From NCBI RefSeq assembly GCF_014287895.1, contig NZ_JACOPP010000013.1, forward strand, positions 1 through 64,000: a DNA stretch of 64,000 nt, read 5' to 3'. The first letter of the stretch is position 1. Each line of letters opens with the position of its first letter. Positions 47,468-55,731 of the stretch are shown here, piece by piece. The position numbers and the translations under genes were made by a program. Below the pieces are notes generated by a model. It was given only the letters and a program-made list of their open reading frames with translations. It was not told the DNA's origin and did not search any database. Source of the stretch: Lawsonibacter hominis (GTDB taxonomy: Bacteria; Bacillota; Clostridia; Oscillospirales; Oscillospiraceae).

Positions 47468-48328
47468 TCAGGCCACGGAGAAGGACACGTCGTCGAGGTC
47501 CATGCTCTGTCCGCCCTCCGCGGTCACGGTAAATTCGATCCTCGCCCGGACCGTTCCCGCCGGTGCGGCGGACGTGATCCCCTGATAGTGGGCGAACACC
47601 CGGTTGCTGTTGACCATATCCTGCTGCCGCACCTGGATCAGCAGGGCCTGGGTGGGCTGGTCTTGGGCGTTCAGATAGAGTACTCTGGCCGTGACGCCTA
47701 CCTGGCTGCCCTCTCCCCTTGCGAAGAAGGACAGCTGATGGAAGCATCCGGCCTCCACAGCTATCTCCTGGAAAAGGACAGCCTCATCCGCCAGGTTGAC
47801 CGCCCAATTTCCGGAGTGCACCCGTCCCTGCAGGCCGACTCTGGACACCAGGCTGTCGTCATTTGCCGTCCAGCCGGTCGGGACGCTGCCCGTAAAGGCC
47901 TCCATGCCGCCATTTACGGCCATCTCTCCTCTGGAGCGGCACGCGCAGGTACAGGTGCCCGTCGGGCCGGTCGGACCCGTTGGGCCAGTGGGGCCGGTAG
48001 GGCCCGTGGGGCCGGTGGGACCCGTGGGACCGGTGGGGCCCGTGGGGCCGGTGGGACCCGTGGGACCGGTGGGGCCCGTGGGGCCGGTGAGGCCCGTGGG
48101 GCCGGTGGGGCCGGTGGGGCCCGTGGGGCCGGTGGGGCCGGTGGGGCCGGTGGGGCCCGTGGGGCCCGTGGGGCCCGTGGGACCGGTGGGGCCCGTGCGG
48201 CCAGTGGGGCCGGTGGGGCCGGTGGGGCCGGTGGGGCCCGTGGGGCCCGGCACAGGACAGAACTGCGTACAACAGCAACAGCAGCAGCAGCCGTTGTCCC
48301 CACTGTCGTTGGGCCGATAAATATTCAT
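47468..48328 (-). CDS. Collagen-like surface protein (BclA-type, Gly-Pro-Thr repeats)
   Basis: The 286-residue protein has three parts. The N-terminus (1-27) contains a run of seven Cys at 14-20. The stalk (28-125) has 32 collagen triplets, almost all Gly-Pro-Thr, with one GRT and one GLT. The C-terminus (126-286) is a globular, strand-rich domain starting C-T-C-A-C and then N-G-G-M-E-A-F, like a jellyroll carbohydrate-binding or C1q-like head. Spore exosporium filaments such as BclA have this layout. Cys clusters on both sides of the stalk could cross-link it. A CATA-N3-T element near 48417-48410 could be a mother-cell sigma -10 (weak). Confidence 0.85.
   Translation of the reverse strand: MNIYRPNDSGDNGCCCCCCCTQFCPVPGPTGPTGPTGPTGPTGRTGPTGPTGPTGPTGPTGPTGPTGPTGPTGPTGPTGLTGPTGPTGPTGPTGPTGPTGPTGPTGPTGPTGPTGPTGPTGPTGTCTCACRSRGEMAVNGGMEAFTGSVPTGWTANDDSLVSRVGLQGRVHSGNWAVNLADEAVLFQEIAVEAGCFHQLSFFARGEGSQVGVTARVLYLNAQDQPTQALLIQVRQQDMVNSNRVFAHYQGITSAAPAGTVRARIEFTVTAEGGQSMDLDDVSFSVA
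47955..48249. repeat. 9-bp tandem repeats encoding the collagen stalk
   Basis: About 32 copies of a 9-bp unit (GGGCCGGTG-like on the plus strand) lie in the gene for the collagen-like protein. Units alternate between a few synonymous forms, so slippage or recombination can change stalk length without frameshift. The unit is too short, and lacks spacers, for CRISPR. Confidence 0.9.
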
Positions 48329-48454
48329 AAGAGGCAAAAAGCTCCTTTCGCTTGGTGGTGGCCGCGCCTGGCGCGGCATTTCTTGACGGACCGCTGGTTC
48401 CGCCGTCCCATACTATGCCGTTGCGCCGGCCGCCGTGCCGGGGAAAAATAGCGG

Positions 48455-48483
48455 TTGACTTTTCCGCTGCAGGCACATATACT
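48455..48483 (+). promoter_or_regulatory. Promoter of the glycine cleavage operon
   Basis: TTGACT (48455-48460) and TATACT (48478-48483) lie 17 bp apart, just before the glycine riboswitch. Confidence 0.85.
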
Positions 48484-48499
48484 GTGGGTATAACAAAAT

Positions 48500-48740
48500 A
48501 TGGTCGGATGACGGGGCCGGGAGAGTGCGATTTGATTCGCCGCCGAAGGGGAAGCGCAGTGATCTCTCAGGCATCAGGATCGGCCCCCGACGAAGCTCTG
48601 GAAAGCGGAGTTCCGCTCCGCGCCGAAGAGGCAATCCCAGCGTATGGCGCCTGATTTCCGGCAGGTACCGCACCGCTTGGGGGAAAACTTTCAGGTTATG
48701 GGACAGAGGCGCATGGCTTATTTGCCATGCGCTTTTTTGC
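48500..48740 (+). promoter_or_regulatory. Tandem glycine riboswitch with terminator
   Basis: Two glycine aptamers follow each other. The first has GGGAGAGTGCG, CGCCGAAGGGG and TCTCTCAGGCATCAGG (about 48518-48580). The second has GCTCTGGAAAGCG, CGCCGAAGAGGCAA and AACTTTCAGGTTATGGGACAGAGGC (about 48594-48710). A terminator stem GCGCATGGC (48709-48717 with 48724-48732) with six T residues follows. The last bases of aptamer 2 (AGAGGC) touch the terminator, so glycine binding should favour read-through. This is the classic gcv control. Confidence 0.93.
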
Positions 48741-48803
48741 GTCCAAAACAGCGTTCCGTGCCGCCGCATGCGGCGGCACGGAACGACGAAGGAGGAGCAA
48801 CCG

Positions 48804-49880
48804 ATGGAAAAAAAGACCCCGCTCTACGACCGCCATGTAACGGCGCTCGGCAAGATCGTGCCCTTCGCGGGCTGGCTGCTGCCGGTGCAGTATTCCGGCG
48901 TGATTGCCGAGCATATGGCGGTACGCCAGGCCTGCGGACTGTTCGACGTATCCCATATGGGAGAGCTGGTGCTCCGGGGCGCGGACGCTCTGGCAAACGT
49001 GAACCGCCTGATGACCAACGACTTTACCGGCATGTACGCCGGTCAGGCCCGCTATTCCCCCATGTGCTACGAAAACGGCGGCGTGGTGGACGACCTGATC
49101 GTCTACAAATGCACCGATACGGCCTACCTCATCGTGGTCAACGCCGCCAACAAGGACAAGGACGCCGCCTGGGTCGCCGCCCATCTTACCGGGGCGTGTA
49201 CGATGGAGGACCGCTCCGACTCCATCGCCCAGCTGGCCCTCCAGGGCCCCCGCGCGCAGGCGATCCTGCGCCCTCTTGCCGGGGAGCTTCCGGAGAAAAA
49301 TTACTCGGCCGTGCTTCAGGGCGCGGTGGATGGCATCCCCTGTCTCATCTCCCGTACCGGCTATACCGGGGAGGACGGCTTCGAGCTCTACTGCGCCCCC
49401 GGCGACGCTCCCCTGCTGTGGGATAAACTGCTTTCGGCAGGCGCGGACTACGGCCTGATCCCCTGTGGTCTGGGCGCCCGGGACACCCTGCGGCTGGAGG
49501 CGGCCATGCCCCTCTACGGCCACGAGCTCTCCCCGGAGATCAACCCCTACGAGGCAGGGCTCGGTATCTTTGTGAAGCTGGATAAGCCGGACTTCATCGG
49601 AAAAGCCGCCCTGCAGGCCGCCCGCCCCGTGTCCCGCCGCCGGGTAGGCCTGCGGATGACCGGCCGCGGCATTGCGCGGGAGCAGTGCCCGGTGTACGGC
49701 GGCGACCGGCAGATCGGCCTGGTCACCTCCGGCACCCACTGTCCCTATCTGGGCCACGCCGTGGCCATGGCCCTGGTGGATGCGGCCTTCCAGGAACCGG
49801 GCACCAAGGTCCAGGTGGACGTACGGGGCCGCCGGGTAGAGGCCGAGGTCGTCAAAACCCCGTTTTACCAACGAGCGTGA
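48804..49880 (+). CDS. gcvT: Glycine cleavage system T protein (aminomethyltransferase)
   Basis: GcvT transfers the methylene group from H-protein-bound aminomethyl to tetrahydrofolate and releases ammonia. The 358-residue length is typical. It shows V-P-F-A-G-W-L-L-P-V-Q near 20-30, V-S-H-M-G-E near 51-56 and a catalytic Asp region V-N-A-A-N near 112-116. R-T-G-Y-T-G-E-D-G-F-E near 186-196 and the conserved D-T-L-R-L-E-A near 228-234 follow. It is the first gene of the operon and has GGAGGAG upstream. Confidence 0.95.
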   Translation: MEKKTPLYDRHVTALGKIVPFAGWLLPVQYSGVIAEHMAVRQACGLFDVSHMGELVLRGADALANVNRLMTNDFTGMYAGQARYSPMCYENGGVVDDLIVYKCTDTAYLIVVNAANKDKDAAWVAAHLTGACTMEDRSDSIAQLALQGPRAQAILRPLAGELPEKNYSAVLQGAVDGIPCLISRTGYTGEDGFELYCAPGDAPLLWDKLLSAGADYGLIPCGLGARDTLRLEAAMPLYGHELSPEINPYEAGLGIFVKLDKPDFIGKAALQAARPVSRRRVGLRMTGRGIAREQCPVYGGDRQIGLVTSGTHCPYLGHAVAMALVDAAFQEPGTKVQVDVRGRRVEAEVVKTPFYQRA

Positions 49881-49932
49881 TCCCAATACGGTATGTATTC
49901 CAACCCGATATTATCATCAGGAGGTCATTCTT

Positions 49933-50310
49933 ATGAACATTCCCACCGAGCTGCGCTATGCCAAGAGCCACGAGTGGCTGAAGGAGGAAGACGGGGTCTG
50001 TACCGTAGGCCTCACCGATTTTGCCCAGGATTCTCTGGGGGACATCGTCTTCGTCAACCTGCCCCAGGCGGGGGACGCGGTCACCGCCGGGGAGGCCTTT
50101 GGGGACGTGGAGTCCGTCAAAGCCGTCTCTGACGTCATTTCCCCCGTCACCGGCGTGGTAAAGGCGGTCAACGACGCCCTGCTGGACGACCCCGCCCAGG
50201 TGAACGCCGATCCCTACGGCGCCTGGTTCATCCAGGTGGAGTCCGTCACCGATACCGAAGCGCTGCTGGATGCCGGGGCCTATGAGGCCCACTGCGCAGA
50301 GGAGGGCTGA
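49933..50310 (+). CDS. gcvH: Glycine cleavage system H protein
   Basis: GcvH carries the lipoyl arm that shuttles the aminomethyl group between P, T and L proteins. The 125-residue protein has the lipoyl lysine Lys63 in E-S-V-K-A-V-S-D. It has the H-E-W-L start near 13 and typical strand order. Ribosome-binding site AGGAGG. Confidence 0.96.
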   Translation: MNIPTELRYAKSHEWLKEEDGVCTVGLTDFAQDSLGDIVFVNLPQAGDAVTAGEAFGDVESVKAVSDVISPVTGVVKAVNDALLDDPAQVNADPYGAWFIQVESVTDTEALLDAGAYEAHCAEEG

Positions 50311-50315
50311 CCGGC

Positions 50316-51620
50316 ATGGGAAGCTTTCTGCCCTCCACCGCGGCCGAGCGCGCCGGTCTGTACGCCGCCCTCGGTCTGAGCGGCCCGGCAGATCTGTATG
50401 CCGACGTGCCTGCGTCCGTGCGCGTCGGCGGAGCGCTGGAGCTGCCCGCCCCCATGAGCGAGCTGGAGGTGCGCCGGACCCTGGAGGCGCTCTCCGGTCA
50501 AAACACCCGGTTTTCCACCATTCTGCGGGGCGCGGGCGCCTATGACCACTACATTCCCGCCGCCGTGGGGCGCATCGCCGCCAAGGAGGAGTTCGTCACC
50601 GCCTACACCCCCTATCAGGCGGAGATCAGTCAGGGCATCCTGCAGTCGATTTTCGAGTTTCAGACCATGATCTGCGAGCTGACCGGCATGGACGCCGCCA
50701 ACGCCTCGGTATACGACGGCGCGTCCGCCGCCGCCGAGGCGCTGGCCATGTGCCGGGACCGGAAGCGGACGCGGGCGGTGATTTCCGGCGCGGCCCACCC
50801 GGACGTGATCGCCACAATCAGGACCTATTGTTTCGGCTCCGGGATGGAGCTGGCCGTGGCCCCCGTGCGGGACGGCGTCACCGACCTGACCGGCCTGCTG
50901 GACGAGACCACCGCCTGCGTCTACGTGCAGCACCCCAATTTCTACGGCCAGCTGGAGGACTGCTCCGAGCTGGCCGGAGCCGCCCACGGCGCCGGGGCCA
51001 AGCTGATCCTGGGCGTGAACCCCGCCACGCTGGGGGTGCTGCGCGCCCCCGCCGACTACGGTGCGGATATCGCCGTGGGGGAGGGGCAGCCGCTGGGGCT
51101 CCCGCTGGCCTGGGGCGGGCCCTACCTGGGCTTTATGGCCGCCACTGCGCCCCTGATGCGCAAGCTGCCCGGCCGCATCGTCGGGGAAACGGTCGATGCG
51201 CAGGGGAAACGCGCCTTCGTGCTCACCATGCAGGCCCGTGAACAGCACATCCGCCGGGAAAAGGCCTCGTCCAACGTGTGCTCCAATGAGGCTTTGTGCG
51301 CGCTCACCGCCTCGATCTACCTGTCTCTTCTGGGGCCGGAAGGCCTGCGGCAGGTAGGCGAGCAGAGCTGCGCCAAAGCCCACTACCTGGCCGGGGCGCT
51401 GTGCGCGCTCCCCGGCGTCTCGCTCCGCTTCCCCGGTCCCTTCTTCCACGAGTTCGTCACGGAACTGCCCCGCGCGCCTCAGGTGCTCGCCGCCCTGGAG
51501 GCAAAGGGCATTCTGGGCGGCCTCCCCGTGGAGGGCGGCCTGCTGTGGTGCGTCACCGAGAAGTGCAGCAGGTCTGAGCTGGATGAGGCCGTCGCCATTG
51601 TAAAGGAGGTGCTGGGCTGA
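50316..51620 (+). CDS. gcvPA: Glycine dehydrogenase (decarboxylating) subunit 1
   Basis: The 434-residue subunit is the alpha half of the split P protein found in Firmicutes and archaea. It shows T-P-Y-Q-A-E-I-S-Q-G near 97-106, N-A-S-V-Y-D-G-A-S-A near 128-137 and G-G-P-Y-L-G-F near 265-271. It pairs with the beta subunit, which binds pyridoxal phosphate. It starts 5 bp after gcvH and overlaps gcvPB by one base. Confidence 0.95.
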   Translation: MGSFLPSTAAERAGLYAALGLSGPADLYADVPASVRVGGALELPAPMSELEVRRTLEALSGQNTRFSTILRGAGAYDHYIPAAVGRIAAKEEFVTAYTPYQAEISQGILQSIFEFQTMICELTGMDAANASVYDGASAAAEALAMCRDRKRTRAVISGAAHPDVIATIRTYCFGSGMELAVAPVRDGVTDLTGLLDETTACVYVQHPNFYGQLEDCSELAGAAHGAGAKLILGVNPATLGVLRAPADYGADIAVGEGQPLGLPLAWGGPYLGFMAATAPLMRKLPGRIVGETVDAQGKRAFVLTMQAREQHIRREKASSNVCSNEALCALTASIYLSLLGPEGLRQVGEQSCAKAHYLAGALCALPGVSLRFPGPFFHEFVTELPRAPQVLAALEAKGILGGLPVEGGLLWCVTEKCSRSELDEAVAIVKEVLG

Positions 51621-53041
51621 TGGAACTCATTTTTGAACGCAGCCGTCCCGGCCGGGGCAGCGATCTTCTTCCCCCGCCGGACGTGCCCGCCTCCCCCCTG
51701 CCCGAGGCGCACCGCCGCGCCGCCGCGCCCCGCCTGCCGGAGGTGGCGGAGAGCGAGGTGTCCCGCCACTATCAAGCCATGGCCCGCCATGCCTTCGGCG
51801 TGTGCGACGGGTTCTATCCTCTGGGCTCCTGTACCATGAAGTATAACCCCAAGCTGGGCGAAGACCTGGCCGCCCTGCCCGGCTTTACCGGGATCCACCC
51901 GCTCCAGCCGGAGCACACGGCGCGGGGCTGCCGCTCGGTGCTGGACCGTGCCGGCGCATACCTGTGTCAGATCACGGGCATGGATGAAATGACCTTTCAG
52001 CCCGCCGCCGGAGCCCATGGGGAGTTTACCGGGCTGCTGCTCATCAAGGCCTACCATGTCCACCGCGGAGATACCGGGCGCACCGTGATCCTGGTGCCCG
52101 ACTCCGCCCACGGCACCAACCCGGCCTCCGCCGCCATGGCCGGCTTCACGGTCAGGAGCATCCCCTCCACCGCGGAGGGCCTGGTGGACCTGGAGGCGCT
52201 GCGCGCCGCCTGCGGCGCCGATACCGCGGGTCTGATGCTCACCAATCCCAACACCGTGGGCCTCTTCGAGCGGGATATCCTGGCTATGACCGAGATCGTC
52301 CATGCGGCGGGCGGTCTGGTGTACTATGACGGGGCCAACCTCAACGCCATCATGGGGGTGGCCCGGCCCGGCGACATGGGCTTCGACGTGTGCCACCTGA
52401 ACCTGCACAAAACCTTCGCCACCCCCCACGGCGGCGGCGGCCCCGGCAGCGGCGCGGTGGGCTGCAAGGCGCTTCTGGCGCCCTATCTGCCCGGCTCCGC
52501 GCTGGGCGGCGGCGGCGGGGCGCAGTCCATCGGCCAGGTGCGCGCCTTCCACGCCAATTTCCTGGTGGTGGTGCGGGCGCTGGCCTACCTGCTCACCCTG
52601 GGCAATACCGGGGTGCGCCAGGCCGCCGAGGGCGCGGTGCTCAATGCCAACTACCTCAAGCACCGGCTGGAGGCTGCGGGCTATTCCTCCGCCTATCCGG
52701 GGCTTTGCATGCACGAATTCGTGCTCACCCTGGAGCAGCTGAAAAAGCAGACCGGCGTATCTGCTCTGGACCTTGCCAAGGCCATGCTGGATCAGGGCAT
52801 GCACCCGCCCACCATGTACTTCCCGCTCATTGTCCACGAGGCGCTGATGTTCGAGCCCACCGAGACCGAGACCCCCGAAACGCTGGATCGGGCGGCCCAG
52901 GCTCTGGAAGCGCTTTTGAAGACCGCCCGGGAAAATCCCCAGGCGCTCCACGCCGCTCCGGTCACCACTGTGATCGGCCGTCCGGACGAGACCGCCGCCG
53001 CCCGCCGTCCGGTGGTGCGTTACGGCTTTGAGGAGGGCTGA
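51620..53041 (+). CDS. gcvPB: Glycine dehydrogenase (decarboxylating) subunit 2
   Basis: The 473-residue beta subunit decarboxylates glycine with pyridoxal phosphate. The PLP lysine is Lys264 in H-L-N-L-H-K-T-F, followed by P-H-G-G-G-G-P-G-S-G. Other signatures: Y-P-L-G-S-C-T-M-K-Y-N near 66-76 and S-A-H-G-T-N-P-A-S-A near 163-172. It shares a TGATG junction with gcvPA, and lpd follows 1 bp on. Confidence 0.95.
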   Translation: MELIFERSRPGRGSDLLPPPDVPASPLPEAHRRAAAPRLPEVAESEVSRHYQAMARHAFGVCDGFYPLGSCTMKYNPKLGEDLAALPGFTGIHPLQPEHTARGCRSVLDRAGAYLCQITGMDEMTFQPAAGAHGEFTGLLLIKAYHVHRGDTGRTVILVPDSAHGTNPASAAMAGFTVRSIPSTAEGLVDLEALRAACGADTAGLMLTNPNTVGLFERDILAMTEIVHAAGGLVYYDGANLNAIMGVARPGDMGFDVCHLNLHKTFATPHGGGGPGSGAVGCKALLAPYLPGSALGGGGGAQSIGQVRAFHANFLVVVRALAYLLTLGNTGVRQAAEGAVLNANYLKHRLEAAGYSSAYPGLCMHEFVLTLEQLKKQTGVSALDLAKAMLDQGMHPPTMYFPLIVHEALMFEPTETETPETLDRAAQALEALLKTARENPQALHAAPVTTVIGRPDETAAARRPVVRYGFEEG

Positions 53042-53042
53042 T

Positions 53043-54344
53043 ATGTACGATCTGTTGGTCCTCGGCGGCGGCCCCGGCGGCGCGGCGGCCGCCCGCCGGG
53101 CGGCCCAGGCCGGCAAGTCGGTCGCCCTCTTCGAGCCCCGGTCCATCGGCGGCACCTGTCTGAACCGTGGGTGCATCCCCACCAAGGCGCTGCTCCACGG
53201 CGTCGGGCCCGGCTGCGATTTCGCGGCCCTGGCCGCGGAGAAGGCGCGGGTGGTGGATACCCTGCGCGCCGGCATGGAGCGCCAGCTCGCCTCCGCCAAG
53301 GTAACGCTCATCCCCCATCCGGCAACGGTCACCGGGGCCCACACCGTCGCGGCGGGGGGCGTGCGCTATGAGGGGGAAGCCATCCTCGCGGCCGTTGGCT
53401 CTGTTCCCGCCCGCCCGCCCATTCCCGGACTGGATCTGCCCGGCGTGGTCACCAGCGACGAGCTGCTGGAAGACCTGCGCCCCCGGGAGCGTATGATCAT
53501 ACTGGGGGGCGGCGTCATCGGGGTGGAGCTGGCCTGCGTGTGGGCCGCCGCCGGGTGCCGGGTGACCATTTTGGAAGCTCTGGAGCGCATCCTGGCCAAC
53601 CTGGACCGGGAACTGTCCCAGAGCCTGACCCTGCAGCTGAAACGGGACGGTGTGGAGCTTTTGACCGGGGCGCACGTGACGCGCATCTCCCCCGGCCTTA
53701 CCGTGCACTTTACCCACAAAGGCGCGGAGCAGACCGCTCAGGCGGAGACCGTGCTGGCCGCCATGGGCCGCGTCCCCGCTACGGCGGGATTGTTCGCAGG
53801 CGTGGAGCCCGCCATGGAGCGGGGCTTCCTCCAGGTCAACGAGCGCTTCCAGACCTCGATCCCCTCCCTCTACGCCATCGGGGACGCCATCGGCGGGGCC
53901 ATGCTGGCCCACAAGGCGGAGGCGGAGGGGTGCGCGGCGGCCGACCTGCTGCTGGGCCGGGCCCCCGTCCGCGGCGTGTCTCCCGTCCCCGCCTGCGTGT
54001 ATACCGATCCGGAGATCGCCCAGGTGGGCCTGACCGCCGACGACTGCAAGGCACGGGGCATCCCTTTCGCTGCGGGCAAATGCGTCATGGGCGGCAATGG
54101 CCGCACCCTCATCGCGGGCGGCAAACGGGGCTTTCTCAAGCTGGTGTTTCACGCGCAGACCCACGCCCTGCTGGGGGCCTGTCTGTACTGCTGCCGGGCC
54201 ACCGATCTGATTTCCGAGCTGACCCTCGCGGTGACCCTGGGCCTGACGGCGGAGCAGCTGCTGCGCCCGGTACGGCCGCACCCCACCTTTTCCGAGGCCG
54301 TCACCGAAGCCGTGGAAGCCGGTCTGGCGGCCCTGACGCGCTGA
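53043..54344 (+). CDS. lpd: Dihydrolipoyl dehydrogenase (glycine cleavage L protein)
   Basis: The 433-residue flavoprotein reoxidises the lipoyl arm of the H protein with NAD+. It has the FAD motif G-G-G-P-G-G near 8-13, redox pair Cys39 and Cys44 in C-L-N-R-G-C-I-P-T-K, the NAD motif G-G-G-V-I-G-V-E near 156-163, and the catalytic His413 (H-P-T-F-S-E) with Glu418. It is about 30-40 residues shorter than typical LPDs (about 470), with short loops but no loss of a catalytic residue. It lacks an N-terminal lipoyl domain. Last gene of the gcv operon. Confidence 0.93.
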   Translation: MYDLLVLGGGPGGAAAARRAAQAGKSVALFEPRSIGGTCLNRGCIPTKALLHGVGPGCDFAALAAEKARVVDTLRAGMERQLASAKVTLIPHPATVTGAHTVAAGGVRYEGEAILAAVGSVPARPPIPGLDLPGVVTSDELLEDLRPRERMIILGGGVIGVELACVWAAAGCRVTILEALERILANLDRELSQSLTLQLKRDGVELLTGAHVTRISPGLTVHFTHKGAEQTAQAETVLAAMGRVPATAGLFAGVEPAMERGFLQVNERFQTSIPSLYAIGDAIGGAMLAHKAEAEGCAAADLLLGRAPVRGVSPVPACVYTDPEIAQVGLTADDCKARGIPFAAGKCVMGGNGRTLIAGGKRGFLKLVFHAQTHALLGACLYCCRATDLISELTLAVTLGLTAEQLLRPVRPHPTFSEAVTEAVEAGLAALTR

Positions 54345-54430
54345 ATGGGCCGGGCTTCAAGTGGGAATCGACATTTCCGGCAAGCTGTGCTATGATACTC
54401 TTATACACCGTTTGAAAAGGAGCGATTCCA

Positions 54431-55600
54431 ATGCGCAAACATGTTTCCCGGTTCCTGCCGCTTCTGCTGGCGCTGGCGCTGCTGACGGCCCCCGCCGCCC
54501 TGGCCGTGGGGGAGGACGTGCCCGGCCTGCCCCAGGCCAGCCTGACCGACACCGCCGCGCTGGACCTGATCAACCAGGTGCAGCTCTCCGCCGCCGGGGC
54601 GGACGTGTCCGCCGCCGCCCTGACCGGCGACGCGCTGCCCCAGTCCCTGAGCGCCGACGACCTGGCCGGCGTCTGCTCCGCCAACGATACCCTGGTGCGC
54701 GTCACCGTCACCGGGGCGGAGCTGAAGGCCTATCTGGAGTGGGCCGCCGCGTGCTACAACCAGTGGAACAGCGGCGATATCGGCATCTCCTTCCAACCGG
54801 AGCGCCCCGCCCATACCCGGGACGTGTTTGCCGGCGTGGACTACGAGCTGGACCTGTCCAAGCCCGCGGGCGAGCGGGTGCAAACCGTCCGCTTCCGGGG
54901 CGCGCCCCTCAGCGACGATCAGCAGCTGAAGCTGGTCGTAAGCAGCGAGCGCTATGCCGTACAGCTCAAGGGACAGTCTCTGATCTCCGGCGAATACGAC
55001 TGGTCCAGCCGGCAGACGCTGGGCGCGCTGATCTCCGACTATCTGGCCGGGCATGCGGCGCCCGCGGCGGCGGACGGCAACTGGAGCATCACCGGCGTGG
55101 ACCTCTCCCTGGACAGCGCCGAGCGGGCCACGCTGGTGGCGCTCATCCGCAGCGGCCAGCTGGAGACGCCCTATGCCAAGAGTCTGAACCTGAACCACTA
55201 CGAGGTAAAGAACCTGCTGGCGTCGGCCAACAACGTAAAGCTCACCGATTTAGACCAGTTCGGTACCGCCGCCTCCTTTGCGGACGCCGACGGCGTCCCC
55301 TACTTCCGCCTGCGGGACCTGGCCTTCCTCTTTACCGGCTCCAAGGACCAGTTCAACGTGCGCTGGGACGGCAAGGTGGTGGTGCAGCGGGGCCAGGCCT
55401 ATGACGGCGGCGTACTCCCCCTGCCCTGGAGCATCCCCGCCTCTGCCGCCGCCGTACCGCCCGCAGAGATCACGGTCAGCGTGGACGGCGCCGATGTGCG
55501 CGTATCCGCTATCGCGGTGGACGGGCACTACTACCTGAGTGTGGAGGGGGTCAACGCCCTGTTGGGCACCTCCGCCACGGTGCAGGACAAAACGCCGTGA
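54431..55600 (+). CDS. Secreted 5'-nucleotidase C-terminal-domain protein lacking the catalytic domain
   Basis: The 389-residue protein starts with a signal peptide (1-25; A-L-A cleavage). Residues 38-205 match the C-terminal domain of 5'-nucleotidases: A-L-D-L-I-N-Q-V near 43, V-R-V-T-V-T-G-A-E-L-K near 88-98, and a substrate strand F-A-G-V-D-Y-E-L-D near 133-141. The N-terminal metallophosphatase domain that holds the metal ligands is missing. A copper-amine-oxidase-like stalk domain (about 270-320) follows. It is probably a surface protein with no nucleotidase activity, perhaps a binding protein. Confidence 0.75.
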   Translation: MRKHVSRFLPLLLALALLTAPAALAVGEDVPGLPQASLTDTAALDLINQVQLSAAGADVSAAALTGDALPQSLSADDLAGVCSANDTLVRVTVTGAELKAYLEWAAACYNQWNSGDIGISFQPERPAHTRDVFAGVDYELDLSKPAGERVQTVRFRGAPLSDDQQLKLVVSSERYAVQLKGQSLISGEYDWSSRQTLGALISDYLAGHAAPAAADGNWSITGVDLSLDSAERATLVALIRSGQLETPYAKSLNLNHYEVKNLLASANNVKLTDLDQFGTAASFADADGVPYFRLRDLAFLFTGSKDQFNVRWDGKVVVQRGQAYDGGVLPLPWSIPASAAAVPPAEITVSVDGADVRVSAIAVDGHYYLSVEGVNALLGTSATVQDKTP

Positions 55601-55644
55601 TCTCCGCGCGGCGGTTTCCGATGGCTTTCTCCTTTGGTTTGACA

Positions 55645-55681
55645 AACCGGCCCGGCGGCTTCTTGCCGCCGGGCCGGTTTT
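55645..55681 (+). terminator. Terminator after the nucleotidase-like gene
   Basis: A 15-bp perfect stem (55645-55659 with 55665-55679) with loop TTCTT runs into TTTTAT. Confidence 0.88.
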
Positions 55682-55731
55682 ATGCTAGAATGATATCTCA
55701 GCGGATCATTTTGTGGAAAGAAGGTGGGCGC

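Noticed and set aside
47955..48249. CRISPR-like repeat array
   Set aside because: Units are 9 bp, contiguous, without spacers, and code for collagen triplets; no cas gene is near.
47796..48320. A plus-strand Gly-Pro-Val repeat protein opposite the collagen-like gene
   Set aside because: It is the complement of the Gly-Pro-Thr repeats (GGNCCNGTN reads G-P-V); no start signal or head domain on this strand.
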